Origin: Planctomycetia bacterium
GTDB lineage: Bacteria; Planctomycetota; Planctomycetia; Gemmatales; Gemmataceae
Assembly (NCBI GenBank): GCA_005772955.1
Contig: SXID01000006.1
Location: forward strand, 1-63,734
DNA length: 63,734 nt
Reading direction: 5' to 3'
In this document: positions 45,368-54,273 of the stretch, piece after piece
Layout: each line of letters starts with the position of its first letter
How positions within the stretch are numbered: the stretch's first letter is position 1
The notes under the pieces: generated by a model
The model's database searches: none
Seen by the model: only the letters and a program-made list of their open reading frames with translations
Told to the model about the DNA's origin: nothing
Program-made: the position numbers and the translations under genes

Positions 45368-47745
45368 TACTTCTCCACCAGTCGGAAATCCTCGATGAAG
45401 TAGCACAGTTTCCGGTGGTCGGCCGGGAAAAAGGACGGTGGCGGGGTGCAACGGATGCGTAGCGTGGAGCGACCCGGCGGCAGTTTGATCGCGTGGAACG
45501 CCCGCCCCACGCTTTGCCGCGTGCGCCACGGCGCGGCCTCGTCGTGGTACCTCTCCAGGTCGAACTCACCACCCACCAGCCCCTCAAGTCCGGTGAACGA
45601 GAAATGAAACTCACCGTTCACTTCGATGCCGATCGTAAACGAGAAGTCGATCGTCCGGGTCCGGTCGGTTGGGTTGACGAACACGAGTGTCGCATCGTGG
45701 GTTCCCCACTGCGCCGGTTTGCTGTCATGGATCGTGTCGAATACCGTGAATCCCTTGAGCCACAACGGGGCGATCCACTCCCGTTCCTCGGTCGCGTTCT
45801 TCTCATAGAGAACCGGGTCCACCGCTCTGAGCGAGTCCCGATATGGCCGCAGGTCGAGGAAGAACTGCTTGCCGTCCTCGTGGATAACCTCTGGAAGCCG
45901 CGCCGCGTTCTGCTTGACCAGTTTGCCGTAGAGCGCATGAATCGACGCTCGCGGGTTCACTGCGCTGACGGGTTCGCCCTGACCGTGGTCCGCGGGGCGC
46001 GGCGGGTACCCGCGACCGTCGATGAAGAGGCCGTCGAACCCGCGAGCCACGATTCGCTGGAGGAAATCTTCGGGCTTCTCGAACGCCACAACCCGCTGCC
46101 AACTGTCCGCCTCGCGCCGCTTCACTGCGCCGAAACTCCAGGTGAGTGTGTCGGTCATGAGGAACCCGCGAGCGTGCTCGTAGCAGTTCGGCATCTTCTG
46201 AACTGGCGGGCTTTCAGGGAACGCGACGTAGGGCAAACAGAACACGCGCGACCCCGGAGCCTTCTCCTCGATCTCCTTGAAGAACCGCTTATCGGACCGG
46301 TATCGCTCTGCCTGCCTCTCGATCGTCGACATGCCATCCGGGTTGAACCAGTTCCAGCCCCAGGGGGTCTGATCGCAGTAGCCGAGCAGGAACAGCAGCG
46401 CGAACGCCGGGTATCGCAACTGCTTCGCGCGGCGCCCGGTGCGTGTGAGCAGGAACCGGTCCGCCCACCACATCACCGCGAACAGGCAGAAAAACCCAAT
46501 GAACACGCTGATCCGGTTGTACGCGCGGATTTGCGCTGTCACCAGCACGTTGAAGATCGACCCGAATCCGCCGACGGTCGCGAGCAGAATCAGGAACAGC
46601 ACCAACCCCGCGAGCGGGCCTTCGGGCCACCGCCGCCGGTGCGGGAAAACTGCCATCACCAAGAGTGTAACCAACCCGGTGGCGCCGACCACGCCGAGAG
46701 ACCCGGCGCTCTCGGCGTCTACGGGACGGTGGATGGTGCTATACATCGCGCGGAACCGCGACAATACCGTCACGTTGTGGTCGTTCGCGGGGAGGATCAG
46801 GTGCGTGAGTTTCAGTCCGAACACCTCGGCCTCTTCCGGCATCCGGTCGGTAATCGGATTCCCGCCGTTCTTCCACTGGTACGCGAACGTTGGGATGTGA
46901 TACGCGAAGCCAATCGCGACGACCGGCGCGACGACCCACGCGGCCGAGAGCGCCCCACGCCAGGTACGGAACATCACGCTCGCGTATACCCCGGCGAAAG
47001 CGTAGGAGGCGCACGCGAAGAACGCATAGTACGCGCCCCCCGACGCGGTCATCACACCGAGCGCCAGCGGCCAGAACGCGCCGAACGAAAGGAGGTTCCG
47101 CCTACGCGTGCCGTCTGGGTTACGCGGGTACAGTGGGAACTCGCCCTTACAAATGGCAAGCGCCGGCTGCAGCGACAGCGGAACGACCCAGTACGCCGCT
47201 AGGAAGTAGTGGTGGTAGCGTTCCTGGTGGAACGGGAGAAACGCGTACAGAAGCCCACCCACCGCGGCGGCTGGGAGCGAGAGTCTCAGACACCGCAGCA
47301 CGAACATCGCGGTCAGCACGGTGAGCGGGTACGTGAGCAAGTTGTACAGGTTGTACACGAGCAGTACGTCGGACGTGAACCGACCGAAGAACCAGAGAAT
47401 CTTGAGGTGCAGGTAGTCGATGACAGGGAAGTCGTAGAGTTCCTGCACGCCGGGTTCGCCCATCCGGTCGTTGCGCCAGTGGGTGCCGTTGTCGATCGTC
47501 GTCTTGACGAGCGGCAGGTACAGTATCGAGTCGAGGTCGTAGTAAAATGGTGCGTGGAGATCCTGGCTCCAGAGCCGCAGACCTACGAAGACCAGTGCAG
47601 ACGCGAGGAGCATAGCGCCGGCATACCACGCGAACCGTTCCCGCCGCGACGGCACCGGTGCGAGGTCCGCGGGCGCAACCGGTTCGGTCGGCACGGGAGC
47701 CGGGTCGCTCGCGGGTGGGTGGGTGGAAACGGGCGGTTCGGACAT
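45367..47745 (-). CDS. Large polytopic membrane protein, GT-C/sugar-translocase-like
   Basis: 792 aa. A proline-rich cytoplasmic N-terminus is followed by ~11-12 helices. A first loop with YYDLDSILYLPLVKTTIDNG, the MGEPGVQELYDFPVIDYLHL segment and FLPFHQERYHHYFLAAYWVV match proteins annotated as sugar translocases or YfhO/GT-C-like. A C-terminal ~200-residue beta-rich domain (RTIDFSFTIGIEVNGEFHFS; HAIKLPPGRSTLRIR) lies outside the membrane. Function in surface glycan export or glycosylation is inferred. Confidence 0.72.
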   Translation of the reverse strand: MSEPPVSTHPPASDPAPVPTEPVAPADLAPVPSRRERFAWYAGAMLLASALVFVGLRLWSQDLHAPFYYDLDSILYLPLVKTTIDNGTHWRNDRMGEPGVQELYDFPVIDYLHLKILWFFGRFTSDVLLVYNLYNLLTYPLTVLTAMFVLRCLRLSLPAAAVGGLLYAFLPFHQERYHHYFLAAYWVVPLSLQPALAICKGEFPLYPRNPDGTRRRNLLSFGAFWPLALGVMTASGGAYYAFFACASYAFAGVYASVMFRTWRGALSAAWVVAPVVAIGFAYHIPTFAYQWKNGGNPITDRMPEEAEVFGLKLTHLILPANDHNVTVLSRFRAMYSTIHRPVDAESAGSLGVVGATGLVTLLVMAVFPHRRRWPEGPLAGLVLFLILLATVGGFGSIFNVLVTAQIRAYNRISVFIGFFCLFAVMWWADRFLLTRTGRRAKQLRYPAFALLFLLGYCDQTPWGWNWFNPDGMSTIERQAERYRSDKRFFKEIEEKAPGSRVFCLPYVAFPESPPVQKMPNCYEHARGFLMTDTLTWSFGAVKRREADSWQRVVAFEKPEDFLQRIVARGFDGLFIDGRGYPPRPADHGQGEPVSAVNPRASIHALYGKLVKQNAARLPEVIHEDGKQFFLDLRPYRDSLRAVDPVLYEKNATEEREWIAPLWLKGFTVFDTIHDSKPAQWGTHDATLVFVNPTDRTRTIDFSFTIGIEVNGEFHFSFTGLEGLVGGEFDLERYHDEAAPWRTRQSVGRAFHAIKLPPGRSTLRIRCTPPPSFFPADHRKLCYFIEDFRLVEK

Positions 47746-47811
47746 GCTGGGTCTCGGGGCTGCGCAAGGCCGTAAACCGTTACCCCGAATAGTTAGGGCA
47801 ACAGGCGCTCA

Positions 47812-48666
47812 ATGTCACCCCTCCTTCCGCCAGCCGATACACGACTGATCTTCGGATGTGGGTATTTGGGTCTTCGCGTCGCGCAGCGCTGGCTTGCTCA
47901 AGGGATGCGTGTTGCCGCGCTCACGCGCAAGAACGAGAGGACACTGCGAAGCGTTGGCATCGAACCCATCACCGGCGACGTACTCGAACCCAGCAGCCTG
48001 CGAACGTTGCCAGCCGCGGCCACGGTCCTTTACGCAGTCGGTATGGACCGGAGTGCGGGGAAGTCGATGCGCGACGTGTACGTCACCGGTCTGGCGCACG
48101 TTCTCGATACGCTCCCGCCGTGCGCGCGGTTCGTCTACGTTTCCAGCACGAGCGTGTACGGTCAAAGCAACGGCGAGTGGGTGACCGAGGACAGTATCAC
48201 CGAACCTACGGAAGAAGCCGGGAAGGTCATACTCGAAGCGGAACACCTGCTTCGCTCCAAGAAGCCCAACGCGATCCTTCTCCGGAGCGCCGGTCTGTAC
48301 GGACCGGACCGGCTTCTTCGCAAGCAACCTATCCTCAAGGGCGAACCGCTCAGCGGCGACACGGACAAGTGGCTGAACCTGGTTCACGTCGCAGATGCCG
48401 CGTCCGCAGTTCTCCTGGCTGAGACCCACGGCGCGCCCGGCGAGACGTACAACATCGGTGACGGCACGCCGGTGTCGCGTCGCGACTTCTACACGCGGCT
48501 TGCGGAACTGCTGCACGCGCCAGAAGCGAAGTTCGATCACCGCGCCGAGCCAGGCTCACCGAACCGCCGCATTGACGCGACGAAGTTCCGCGCGCTCGGT
48601 TGGTCGCCGGTGTTCGCGAGCTATCGCGAAGGCTTGACCACGGCCATCGCGGAAACGACGATGTAA
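47812..48666 (+). CDS. NAD(P)-dependent epimerase/SDR family protein
   Basis: 284 aa, extended SDR of the YeeZ/SDR_a5-like kind. Nucleotide loop IFGCGYLGLRVAQRWLAQG, FVYVSSTSVYGQSNGEWVTE (Ser/Tyr catalytic region), LLRSAGLYGPDRL, NLVHVADAASAVLLAE, ETYNIGDGTPVSRRDFYTRL. The glycine motif GCGYLG replaces the common GGTGFIG, as in YeeZ-type proteins. Substrate unknown. It is divergent from the large membrane protein gene, and DUF1080 follows 24 nt later. Confidence 0.85.
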   Translation: MSPLLPPADTRLIFGCGYLGLRVAQRWLAQGMRVAALTRKNERTLRSVGIEPITGDVLEPSSLRTLPAAATVLYAVGMDRSAGKSMRDVYVTGLAHVLDTLPPCARFVYVSSTSVYGQSNGEWVTEDSITEPTEEAGKVILEAEHLLRSKKPNAILLRSAGLYGPDRLLRKQPILKGEPLSGDTDKWLNLVHVADAASAVLLAETHGAPGETYNIGDGTPVSRRDFYTRLAELLHAPEAKFDHRAEPGSPNRRIDATKFRALGWSPVFASYREGLTTAIAETTM

Positions 48667-48690
48667 CCTCCCCCAACGTGAAGGTGCCTC

Positions 48691-49737
48691 ATGTTCCGCT
48701 TACTCACCGCGCTCGCGCTACTCGCGGTCGCATCGCCTTGCTTCGCCGAAGACAAGAAACCGGACAAACTCGTACCAACCGAAATCGCCTCAGGCGAACT
48801 GATGCTCTTCGATTGCGAAACCCTCTTCGGCTGGACGACCGAGGGCGAAACCACAGTCAAAGACGGGTGGATGGTTCTCGGCGGCACGAAGGCGACAACC
48901 GCGACCTGCACGACCGCGTTCCCAGCGAGTTTCGTGAAAATCCAACTCGACTTCCCAGCCGACCTGCCCGAAACCAAACGGCCGCGCATCTCACTTACCG
49001 CCAAGTACGCCAATACGAACAAACTCGGAAACGGCTTGACGGCGCTCGCACTCGACGGCGACCTGCTGCGCGTGATCATCCGTGTTCCGGCTGGCACGAC
49101 CGTGCGCGTCGGGCGCCTGAGTGCAATGCCCGCGACGAAAGACAAGCCGCTCTTCACCGGGAAGAACCTCGACGGCTGGAAGGTCAACGCGGCCGACCCA
49201 AAGCGCATGGCGTCGAAATGGGAAGTCACGAAGGACGGCGAGTTGTCCGTCAAGAACGGTCCCGGCGATCTCGTGACTGAGAAGGAGTTCAGCAACTTCG
49301 TGCTGCAATTCGAGTGTAAGACACTCGGTAAGGCGCTCAACAGCGGGTTCTTTTTCCGCTGCATCCCCGGCCAGTATCAGAATGGCTATGAGGCGCAGAT
49401 TCAGAACGCCTTCGAGGGCGAAGACCGCACCAAGCCGAAGGACTACGGCACGGGCGCGATCTACCGTCGCATCGCGGCGCGGAAGGTTGTGAGCAACGAT
49501 AACGAATGGTTCACGATGACGGTTGTAGCAGACGGGAAGCACATCGCGACGTGGGTGAACGGCTACCAAGCGGTGGACTGGCTTGATGACCGCAAGGAGA
49601 GTGAGAACCCACGACAGGGTTACCGGGCCGCGAAGGGACCGATCTCCATTCAGGGGCACGACCCGACCACGGACATCCTGTTCCGCAACCTCCGCATCGC
49701 GGAGTTGCCGAGTGAGAAGAAAGAGAAGAAGGATTAA
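48691..49737 (+). CDS. DUF1080 exported sugar-binding/3-keto-glycoside hydrolase-like protein
   Basis: 348 aa. Signal peptide (MFRLLTALALLAVASPCFAE) and two jelly-roll halves. The second is a clear DUF1080: PLFTGKNLDGWKVNAADPKR, WEVTKDGELSVKNGPGDLVT, FSNFVLQFECKTLGKALNSG, IPGQYQNGYEAQIQNAF, GTGAIYRRIAARKVVSNDNE, WFTMTVVADGKHIATWVNGY. The family includes 3-keto-disaccharide hydrolases. It sits beside a Gfo/Idh/MocA enzyme, which fits a 3-keto-sugar route (inference). Confidence 0.88.
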   Translation: MFRLLTALALLAVASPCFAEDKKPDKLVPTEIASGELMLFDCETLFGWTTEGETTVKDGWMVLGGTKATTATCTTAFPASFVKIQLDFPADLPETKRPRISLTAKYANTNKLGNGLTALALDGDLLRVIIRVPAGTTVRVGRLSAMPATKDKPLFTGKNLDGWKVNAADPKRMASKWEVTKDGELSVKNGPGDLVTEKEFSNFVLQFECKTLGKALNSGFFFRCIPGQYQNGYEAQIQNAFEGEDRTKPKDYGTGAIYRRIAARKVVSNDNEWFTMTVVADGKHIATWVNGYQAVDWLDDRKESENPRQGYRAAKGPISIQGHDPTTDILFRNLRIAELPSEKKEKKD

Positions 49738-49837
49738 CCACAAAGGCACAAAGACCACAAAGAAGACCGAAGCAGAGGAGTGTTTAAAAGAACTCTTCGC
49801 TCTTCAGTCTTGTTTGTGTCCTTTGTGCCTTTGTGGT
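49737..49837. repeat. Family E palindrome
   Basis: ACCACAAAGGCACAAAGACC is the complement of the right arm ending TGTCCTTTGTGCCTTTGTGG. It overlaps the last base of the DUF1080 stop codon and lies between convergent genes (DUF1080 and Gfo/Idh/MocA), so it could end both transcripts. Confidence 0.85.
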
Positions 49838-49854
49838 GAATTCCCCTTCCGCCT

Positions 49855-51675
49855 TTACGCCTTCTTCGCGTGCATCGTTTCGGGCACGTCGTCCTTCGCC
49901 GTCTCGAACCACGCGTCCTCGAACACGATCCGCTCGCGCTTCGCCATCGCCATGTTCGCCGTCAGCGCGAGGATCGCGTCGGCCATCGCCACTTCGCCGT
50001 GGCACCGCGGGATGATGTCCTTGTGGACGAGTTCGCCCTTGTCGTTCTTCGAGTAGTCAACCTTCCTGTCTTTCCACATCCGCACGCAGTACGCGAAGTG
50101 TTCCATCTCGGTGCGGTAGCCGCGAACGGCGCTGTCCCACACCGCGGCGCCCGCGGTCGTCTTGGTCGGCGCGCCGCTCGACCCACCCGCACCCCAAGTG
50201 CTCGTCGCCTCCATCGCGGGCTTGCCGCCGCCGGCGCCCGAGACGGTGATCTTCGTATCGCGCCCGCCCGTGTCCCCCTTGCGGCTCTTGTCCTTCTCCC
50301 GCCACAGGTACACGTCGGACTCCTTGTCGAGGAACATCGTCCCCTTACTGCCCATCACCCACTCGCCGTAACCCTCGAACTCGTTGCTGTTGAACGACGT
50401 GAAGGTGACGACCACCACGTCGTTCTCGTTGTTCTTGTCCTTCACCGGCTTGCCGCCTTCGATGAGCAGGTGGCCGCTGCTATCGCGTTTGTAGTACGTG
50501 CGGCCGGGGAACTCGAAGGTGACGAACACACCGTCGTCGCTCTCGCGGTCGTTACCCTTGCTCGGGTCGGTGCCGCGGCCGTAGAAGAACTTCCCGCCGA
50601 CGCCCATCACCGCGAGCGGGTGGACGTGGCCGAGGATGATGCTCGAGGCGTCGAGTTGGTGGCTCCCGAGTTCGGCCATCAGCCCGCCGCCGGTCTTCTC
50701 GGAACACCGCCAGCGGACCAGTTCGGCCGCGTCCTTGAACCCGTGCTTCTCCGGGTCGCCGAACGCGAGTTCCTTCAGGCGTTCCGGCGACAGCTTGTCG
50801 GCGTCCGCCTTCGGCACCTCTTTCCACCACGAATCGACGTAAGCCGGGATGCCGTACTTCGCGTCGAACTTCTCGTGATTGAACGCCTTCGGTTCATACG
50901 GCCACGAGTTGTTGCGGTGCCACAGCGCGCGGATGTGTTTGATGTCGCCCAGGATGCCGTGGTTCAGCATCTCCAGCGACTGCGCGTAGAGCGTGCTGTA
51001 GTGCCGCTGGTGACCGATGCCGAGGAGCAGGCCCTTGTCCTTCGCGTACCGCGTCATGTCCTTGCAGCGGGTGATGGTGCGGGCCATCAGTTTCTCGCAC
51101 AGCACGTGCAAGCCCGCGTCCATGCACATCTTCGCGATAGCGTCGTGCGTGTTCAGCGGCGTGGCGATGACGACCGCTTCGAGGCCGAGTTTGGATTTCT
51201 CGGCCAGCAGCGCCTCGACGCTGTCGAAGGTGCGGATCTTCTTGGCGGTAGATTCGCCGTAGACCTTGTTCAGCCCCTTTCGCGGGCCGGTGTCGCCGTC
51301 GAAGATGCGCTTGATGTTGGTCGGCCGGATGTCGCACACCGCGACGATCTCGTTGTACTCGGGGTTGTGGTCGCCCACGAGTACGCCGCCCTCGTCGCCG
51401 GTGCCGATGAGCGCGGTGCGAACCGCCTGGTTGCCCTTCCACGAACTGTAGCCGTAGTACACGGCGGCCGACACGGGCACGACCGCCCCGACCGCCAGAC
51501 TCGCCTTGAGCACGTCGCGGCGGTCATACTCCCCGTCCTTCGGGGGCGCCGGCAGCGCCTTGCCATCTCCGGTGACCATCGAGTTCATCTTGCCGGCGCG
51601 GGCGAGTTCGCCGGCCGCCTGCTCGAAGTTCGCCTTGCCGGTGGCCTTCTGTTCGGGGTTCAGGTCGAGTGACAT
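49855..51675 (-). CDS. Gfo/Idh/MocA family oxidoreductase, Tat-type
   Basis: 606 aa. A ~50-residue leader precedes a Tat-like signal (DRRDVLKASLAVGAVVPVSA). NAD Rossmann domain RTALIGTGDEGGVLVGDH, then GLEAVVIATPLNTHDAIAKM, HVLCEKLMARTITRCKDMTR, GIGHQRHYSTLYAQ, the C-terminal substrate domain GGGLMAELGSHQLDASSIIL and MADAILALTANMAMAKRERI. Members oxidise sugars or related compounds in the periplasm or cytoplasm. EKP is EKL here, as in some Tat-type members. Downstream of the DoxX-like gene on the same strand, an arrangement seen in planctomycetes. Confidence 0.88.
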   Translation of the reverse strand: MSLDLNPEQKATGKANFEQAAGELARAGKMNSMVTGDGKALPAPPKDGEYDRRDVLKASLAVGAVVPVSAAVYYGYSSWKGNQAVRTALIGTGDEGGVLVGDHNPEYNEIVAVCDIRPTNIKRIFDGDTGPRKGLNKVYGESTAKKIRTFDSVEALLAEKSKLGLEAVVIATPLNTHDAIAKMCMDAGLHVLCEKLMARTITRCKDMTRYAKDKGLLLGIGHQRHYSTLYAQSLEMLNHGILGDIKHIRALWHRNNSWPYEPKAFNHEKFDAKYGIPAYVDSWWKEVPKADADKLSPERLKELAFGDPEKHGFKDAAELVRWRCSEKTGGGLMAELGSHQLDASSIILGHVHPLAVMGVGGKFFYGRGTDPSKGNDRESDDGVFVTFEFPGRTYYKRDSSGHLLIEGGKPVKDKNNENDVVVVTFTSFNSNEFEGYGEWVMGSKGTMFLDKESDVYLWREKDKSRKGDTGGRDTKITVSGAGGGKPAMEATSTWGAGGSSGAPTKTTAGAAVWDSAVRGYRTEMEHFAYCVRMWKDRKVDYSKNDKGELVHKDIIPRCHGEVAMADAILALTANMAMAKRERIVFEDAWFETAKDDVPETMHAKKA

Positions 51676-51743
51676 GCCAGACTCCAAGGGAGAGAATGTT
51701 CGTGTTCAATGATTCGGTTCGCGTCGGACCCGGAGGGTCCGTC

Positions 51744-53063
51744 TTAGGCAACAGGTTGTTCGCCCTTGTACTTGCAGAGCGGGCGCAGCACAAGCGCGTC
51801 TAACCCCAGCCAGCGCCCGGTGGGATAGCACGCCAGTGCCAGCAGAGCGAGTGCCTCAATCACGTTCTTGTTGATGAACACCGGGTTGCCTTCGGTGTTC
51901 GGCGGCAGCGGGTACCACGGGAACGCCGGGTGCGCCAGATACGTCATCACCAGGAACCCCGCCGCCACCACGCACGCGACCCTGGTGAACAGCCCACACA
52001 TGAGGAACGCGCCGACGACGACGAGGAACCACATCGTGAAACGGTCCATGAACTGACCACGCGAGGAGACGGGCGGTTCCTCGACCGTCTTGCCGCCGTT
52101 CAGGTCTTTCTTCAATTCTGCGACGAAAGTGTTCGTGTCGCGTGCAAGATCCGCTTCAGCGGTGATTGCGCTGGTACGGTACTCGGCGACGCGTTTCGCG
52201 TCGGTGCCAGTGCCGTTGCCGAGACCATCCGCTTGCCGCTCCTCGGCCACGTTCGCCTGGTTCCGCACCCAGGCAAGGTGATCGAGTCGCTGCGGTGCAG
52301 TCAGGAACACGTCCCCGGTAATGAACTTCACCTGCGTCGACCGCGGGTCCACGCCATACACCCAGCGCGCGTACGCAGCCTTCGCGTCGGCAATCAGTTC
52401 GGCCCCGCCAGTCTCGAACGACTCGATCCGCTTCTGCGCGGCGGCGCGAGCCTTGTCACCGTCGGTCTTCGCCTTCGTGCGAGCGGCGTCCGCAGTCTTC
52501 TTCGCTGCGGCCTTTTCCTCGTCGATCTTCGCGTCTTTGGTGGCTTTCGCCTCTGCGTCAGTCGCGTCCTTGACAGCCTTCGCCTCGGCCGCGGTTGCCG
52601 CTTTCAATTCGCTCTCGGCCGCGGCCTTCGCAGTGGCGCGAGCGTTCTCCTCCAGCGCGTCGAACTGTTTCGCGACCGCTTCCGGGCATTCCGCGGCCTG
52701 CTCCTCGACCTTCAGTTTCTTGAAATCGGCGGGGGAGATGTCCTTCGGGGCTTTTACTTTAGCGGCGATCTCGGCGCCGGGGTCGGAGAACTCCTTGCGC
52801 ATCTTCTCGCCCAGCGGCCCGGGCGCAACCTTGAAGTACATCTCGCTGCTGAACGGTCGGCTCGTTTCGGTCGGCCCCTTGTAGTACGAGTGAATCTTGT
52901 GGAAACCCTCGAACATGAAATGCCAGCCAATCGCGAGCCTGAGCGCGAGCAGGAAGAACACCCGCGGCGACCACTTGTTCGTAGCAGTGGCGACGACGAG
53001 CGCGATCAGCGTCCCGACAAGGCCCGCGTAGACAATGGCGGCGAGAGGAGTGGACAGGTTCAT
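51744..53063 (-). CDS. DoxX-like membrane protein with long coiled-coil insertion
   Basis: 439 aa. Helices at the N-terminus (IVYAGLVGTLIALVVATATN, FFLLALRLAIGWHFMFEGFH) and C-terminus (TMWFLVVVGAFLMCGLFTRV, INKNVIEALALLALACYPTG) match DoxX/TQO-small-subunit-like membrane proteins. Between them is a ~270-residue soluble insertion with an Ala/Lys/Glu-rich coiled coil (~125-225, e.g. KDATDAEAKATKDAKIDEEK). Position next to a Gfo/Idh/MocA oxidoreductase suggests a membrane partner for electron transfer (inference). Its ATG overlaps the apbE stop (ATGA). Confidence 0.8.
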   Translation of the reverse strand: MNLSTPLAAIVYAGLVGTLIALVVATATNKWSPRVFFLLALRLAIGWHFMFEGFHKIHSYYKGPTETSRPFSSEMYFKVAPGPLGEKMRKEFSDPGAEIAAKVKAPKDISPADFKKLKVEEQAAECPEAVAKQFDALEENARATAKAAAESELKAATAAEAKAVKDATDAEAKATKDAKIDEEKAAAKKTADAARTKAKTDGDKARAAAQKRIESFETGGAELIADAKAAYARWVYGVDPRSTQVKFITGDVFLTAPQRLDHLAWVRNQANVAEERQADGLGNGTGTDAKRVAEYRTSAITAEADLARDTNTFVAELKKDLNGGKTVEEPPVSSRGQFMDRFTMWFLVVVGAFLMCGLFTRVACVVAAGFLVMTYLAHPAFPWYPLPPNTEGNPVFINKNVIEALALLALACYPTGRWLGLDALVLRPLCKYKGEQPVA

Positions 53064-54115
53064 GAGGGGTCGATCCGCGTGGGCGGGGGAGAGTACACGT
53101 CCGAGGCGAGGTTGAAGCTCTGAAGACCTACCCCCCCGACCCCCTTACCTTCAGGGCGGGGGGTTGGGGGGGTAGGTTCTTCGCTCAACACCACCGCACC
53201 GAGTGCCGGCCGCAACCGGGTCAGAGCTTCCGCGCCAGTTGCACCCAGCACGAACGCGGCGGTGGACATCGCATCAGCTTCCGCTGCGGTCGGAGCGGTC
53301 ACACTCGCGTTCGCGGTGCCAGATGCCGGCCAGCCAAGACGCGGGTCGAGCAGGTGACCCAGTTTCTGACCGTTATACTCGAAGAACTGAAAGGTGGCAG
53401 CCGAAGTCCCCAGACCCGCGTCGCGGAGCCGCACCACACCGAGCGATCCGTCAGGGTTGGTTGGGTGCTTGAGGCGGATCGGCCAACCGCGTGCGTCGCC
53501 CGGCGGCGTGCCGATCGCGCACGCGCTGCTCCCACCGGCGTGAAGCAGCGCGGAACGCACGCCCCACTGCAATCGCAGCAACGCCGCGGCGCGGTCGAGA
53601 GCGTAGCCCTTTCCCACCGCACCGAGGTTCAGTTCCAGGCCCGCGACGCGAAACTTCACGGCGCGCCGCTCCGCGTTCAGCACGACGTGCCGAAAGCCGG
53701 TGCGGTGCATCGCGGCGATCCGGTCTCGCGGGGTCGGCACACGCGGCTCGCGCCGGTGGAAGCCCCACACCTTCGTGAGCGCGCCGGTCGCGAGGTCGAA
53801 CGCACCGCCAGTTTCCTTCGTCCAGACGGCACATCGAGTAAACAGGTCGAACAGGTGCGGTTCGACTTCAACGAACGCGTCCATTGCAGACGAGTTCACC
53901 CGTGACACCTCCGACTCTTCCCGGTAGATGGTCATCTGGGATTCGAGTTCGTCGATGAGATCGAGCGCGGCTTCTCCGGCCGCGACCGGGTCCGGGTGCG
54001 AGCCGAGAGGGATCGCGATCTCGAACGTGGTCGCCATTGCACGCCGCGACACGCGCACCAGCGAGAACTCGCCCGGCGCTTCCGGCTCATCGGTGAAGAG
54101 GTAATCGAGGAGCAT
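53060..54115 (-). CDS. apbE: ApbE-family FAD:protein FMN transferase
   Basis: 351 aa. ApbE motifs: RAMATTFEIAIPL, EVSRVNSSA, AFDLATGALTKVWGF, GLELNLGAVGKGYALDRAAA, ALLHAGGSSACAIG, DAGLGTSAATFQFF, LGHLLDPRLGWPASG, SVTAPTAAEADAMSTAAFVL. It attaches FMN covalently to target proteins at the outer face of the membrane; no lipobox or signal is seen here. The C-terminal ~35 residues are extra, partly encoded by a palindromic repeat (53122-53182). The ATG at 54115 is chosen since the frame before it lacks resemblance. Confidence 0.9.
   Translation of the reverse strand: MLLDYLFTDEPEAPGEFSLVRVSRRAMATTFEIAIPLGSHPDPVAAGEAALDLIDELESQMTIYREESEVSRVNSSAMDAFVEVEPHLFDLFTRCAVWTKETGGAFDLATGALTKVWGFHRREPRVPTPRDRIAAMHRTGFRHVVLNAERRAVKFRVAGLELNLGAVGKGYALDRAAALLRLQWGVRSALLHAGGSSACAIGTPPGDARGWPIRLKHPTNPDGSLGVVRLRDAGLGTSAATFQFFEYNGQKLGHLLDPRLGWPASGTANASVTAPTAAEADAMSTAAFVLGATGAEALTRLRPALGAVVLSEEPTPPTPRPEGKGVGGVGLQSFNLASDVYSPPPTRIDPS
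53122..53182. repeat. Family B palindrome inside apbE
   Basis: GAAGACCTACCCCCCCGACC... pairs with ...GGGGGGGTAGGTTCTTC. The same arms occur at 58814-58967. Here it lies in frame within the last ~40 codons of apbE and encodes the Pro/Gly-rich PTPPTPRPEGKGVGGVG. Confidence 0.85.
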
Positions 54116-54139
54116 GCGTGAAAAGAAGATCGCAAACCG

Positions 54140-54258
54140 AAAGCAGCCACGGATGAACACAGAAGACACAGATCAGAACCGAAGGAACAGAATTGAGTTC
54201 GATTCAATCCCTGTTCTGCTCTGATCCGCGTTCGATGTGTTCATCCGTGACTGCTTTT
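54140..54258. repeat. Family D palindrome, copy 2
   Basis: Left AAAGCAGCCACGGATGAACA and AGAAGACACAGATCAG; right CTGATCCGCGTTCGATGTGT and TCATCCGTGACTGCTTTT. Related to 43802-43922. Lies between the DUF4912 gene and apbE, both leftward. Confidence 0.85.
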
Positions 54259-54273
54259 CTTTTTCCCACTCCA

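Noticed and set aside
49870-51672. Plus-strand open frame of 600 codons
   Set aside because: Exactly antisense to the Gfo/Idh/MocA gene, with composition typical of a mirrored high-GC coding strand.
43802-54258. Palindromes considered as IS or transposon ends
   Set aside because: No transposase gene, no flanking target duplications visible and the elements are ~120 nt; a MITE-like origin remains possible but unproven.
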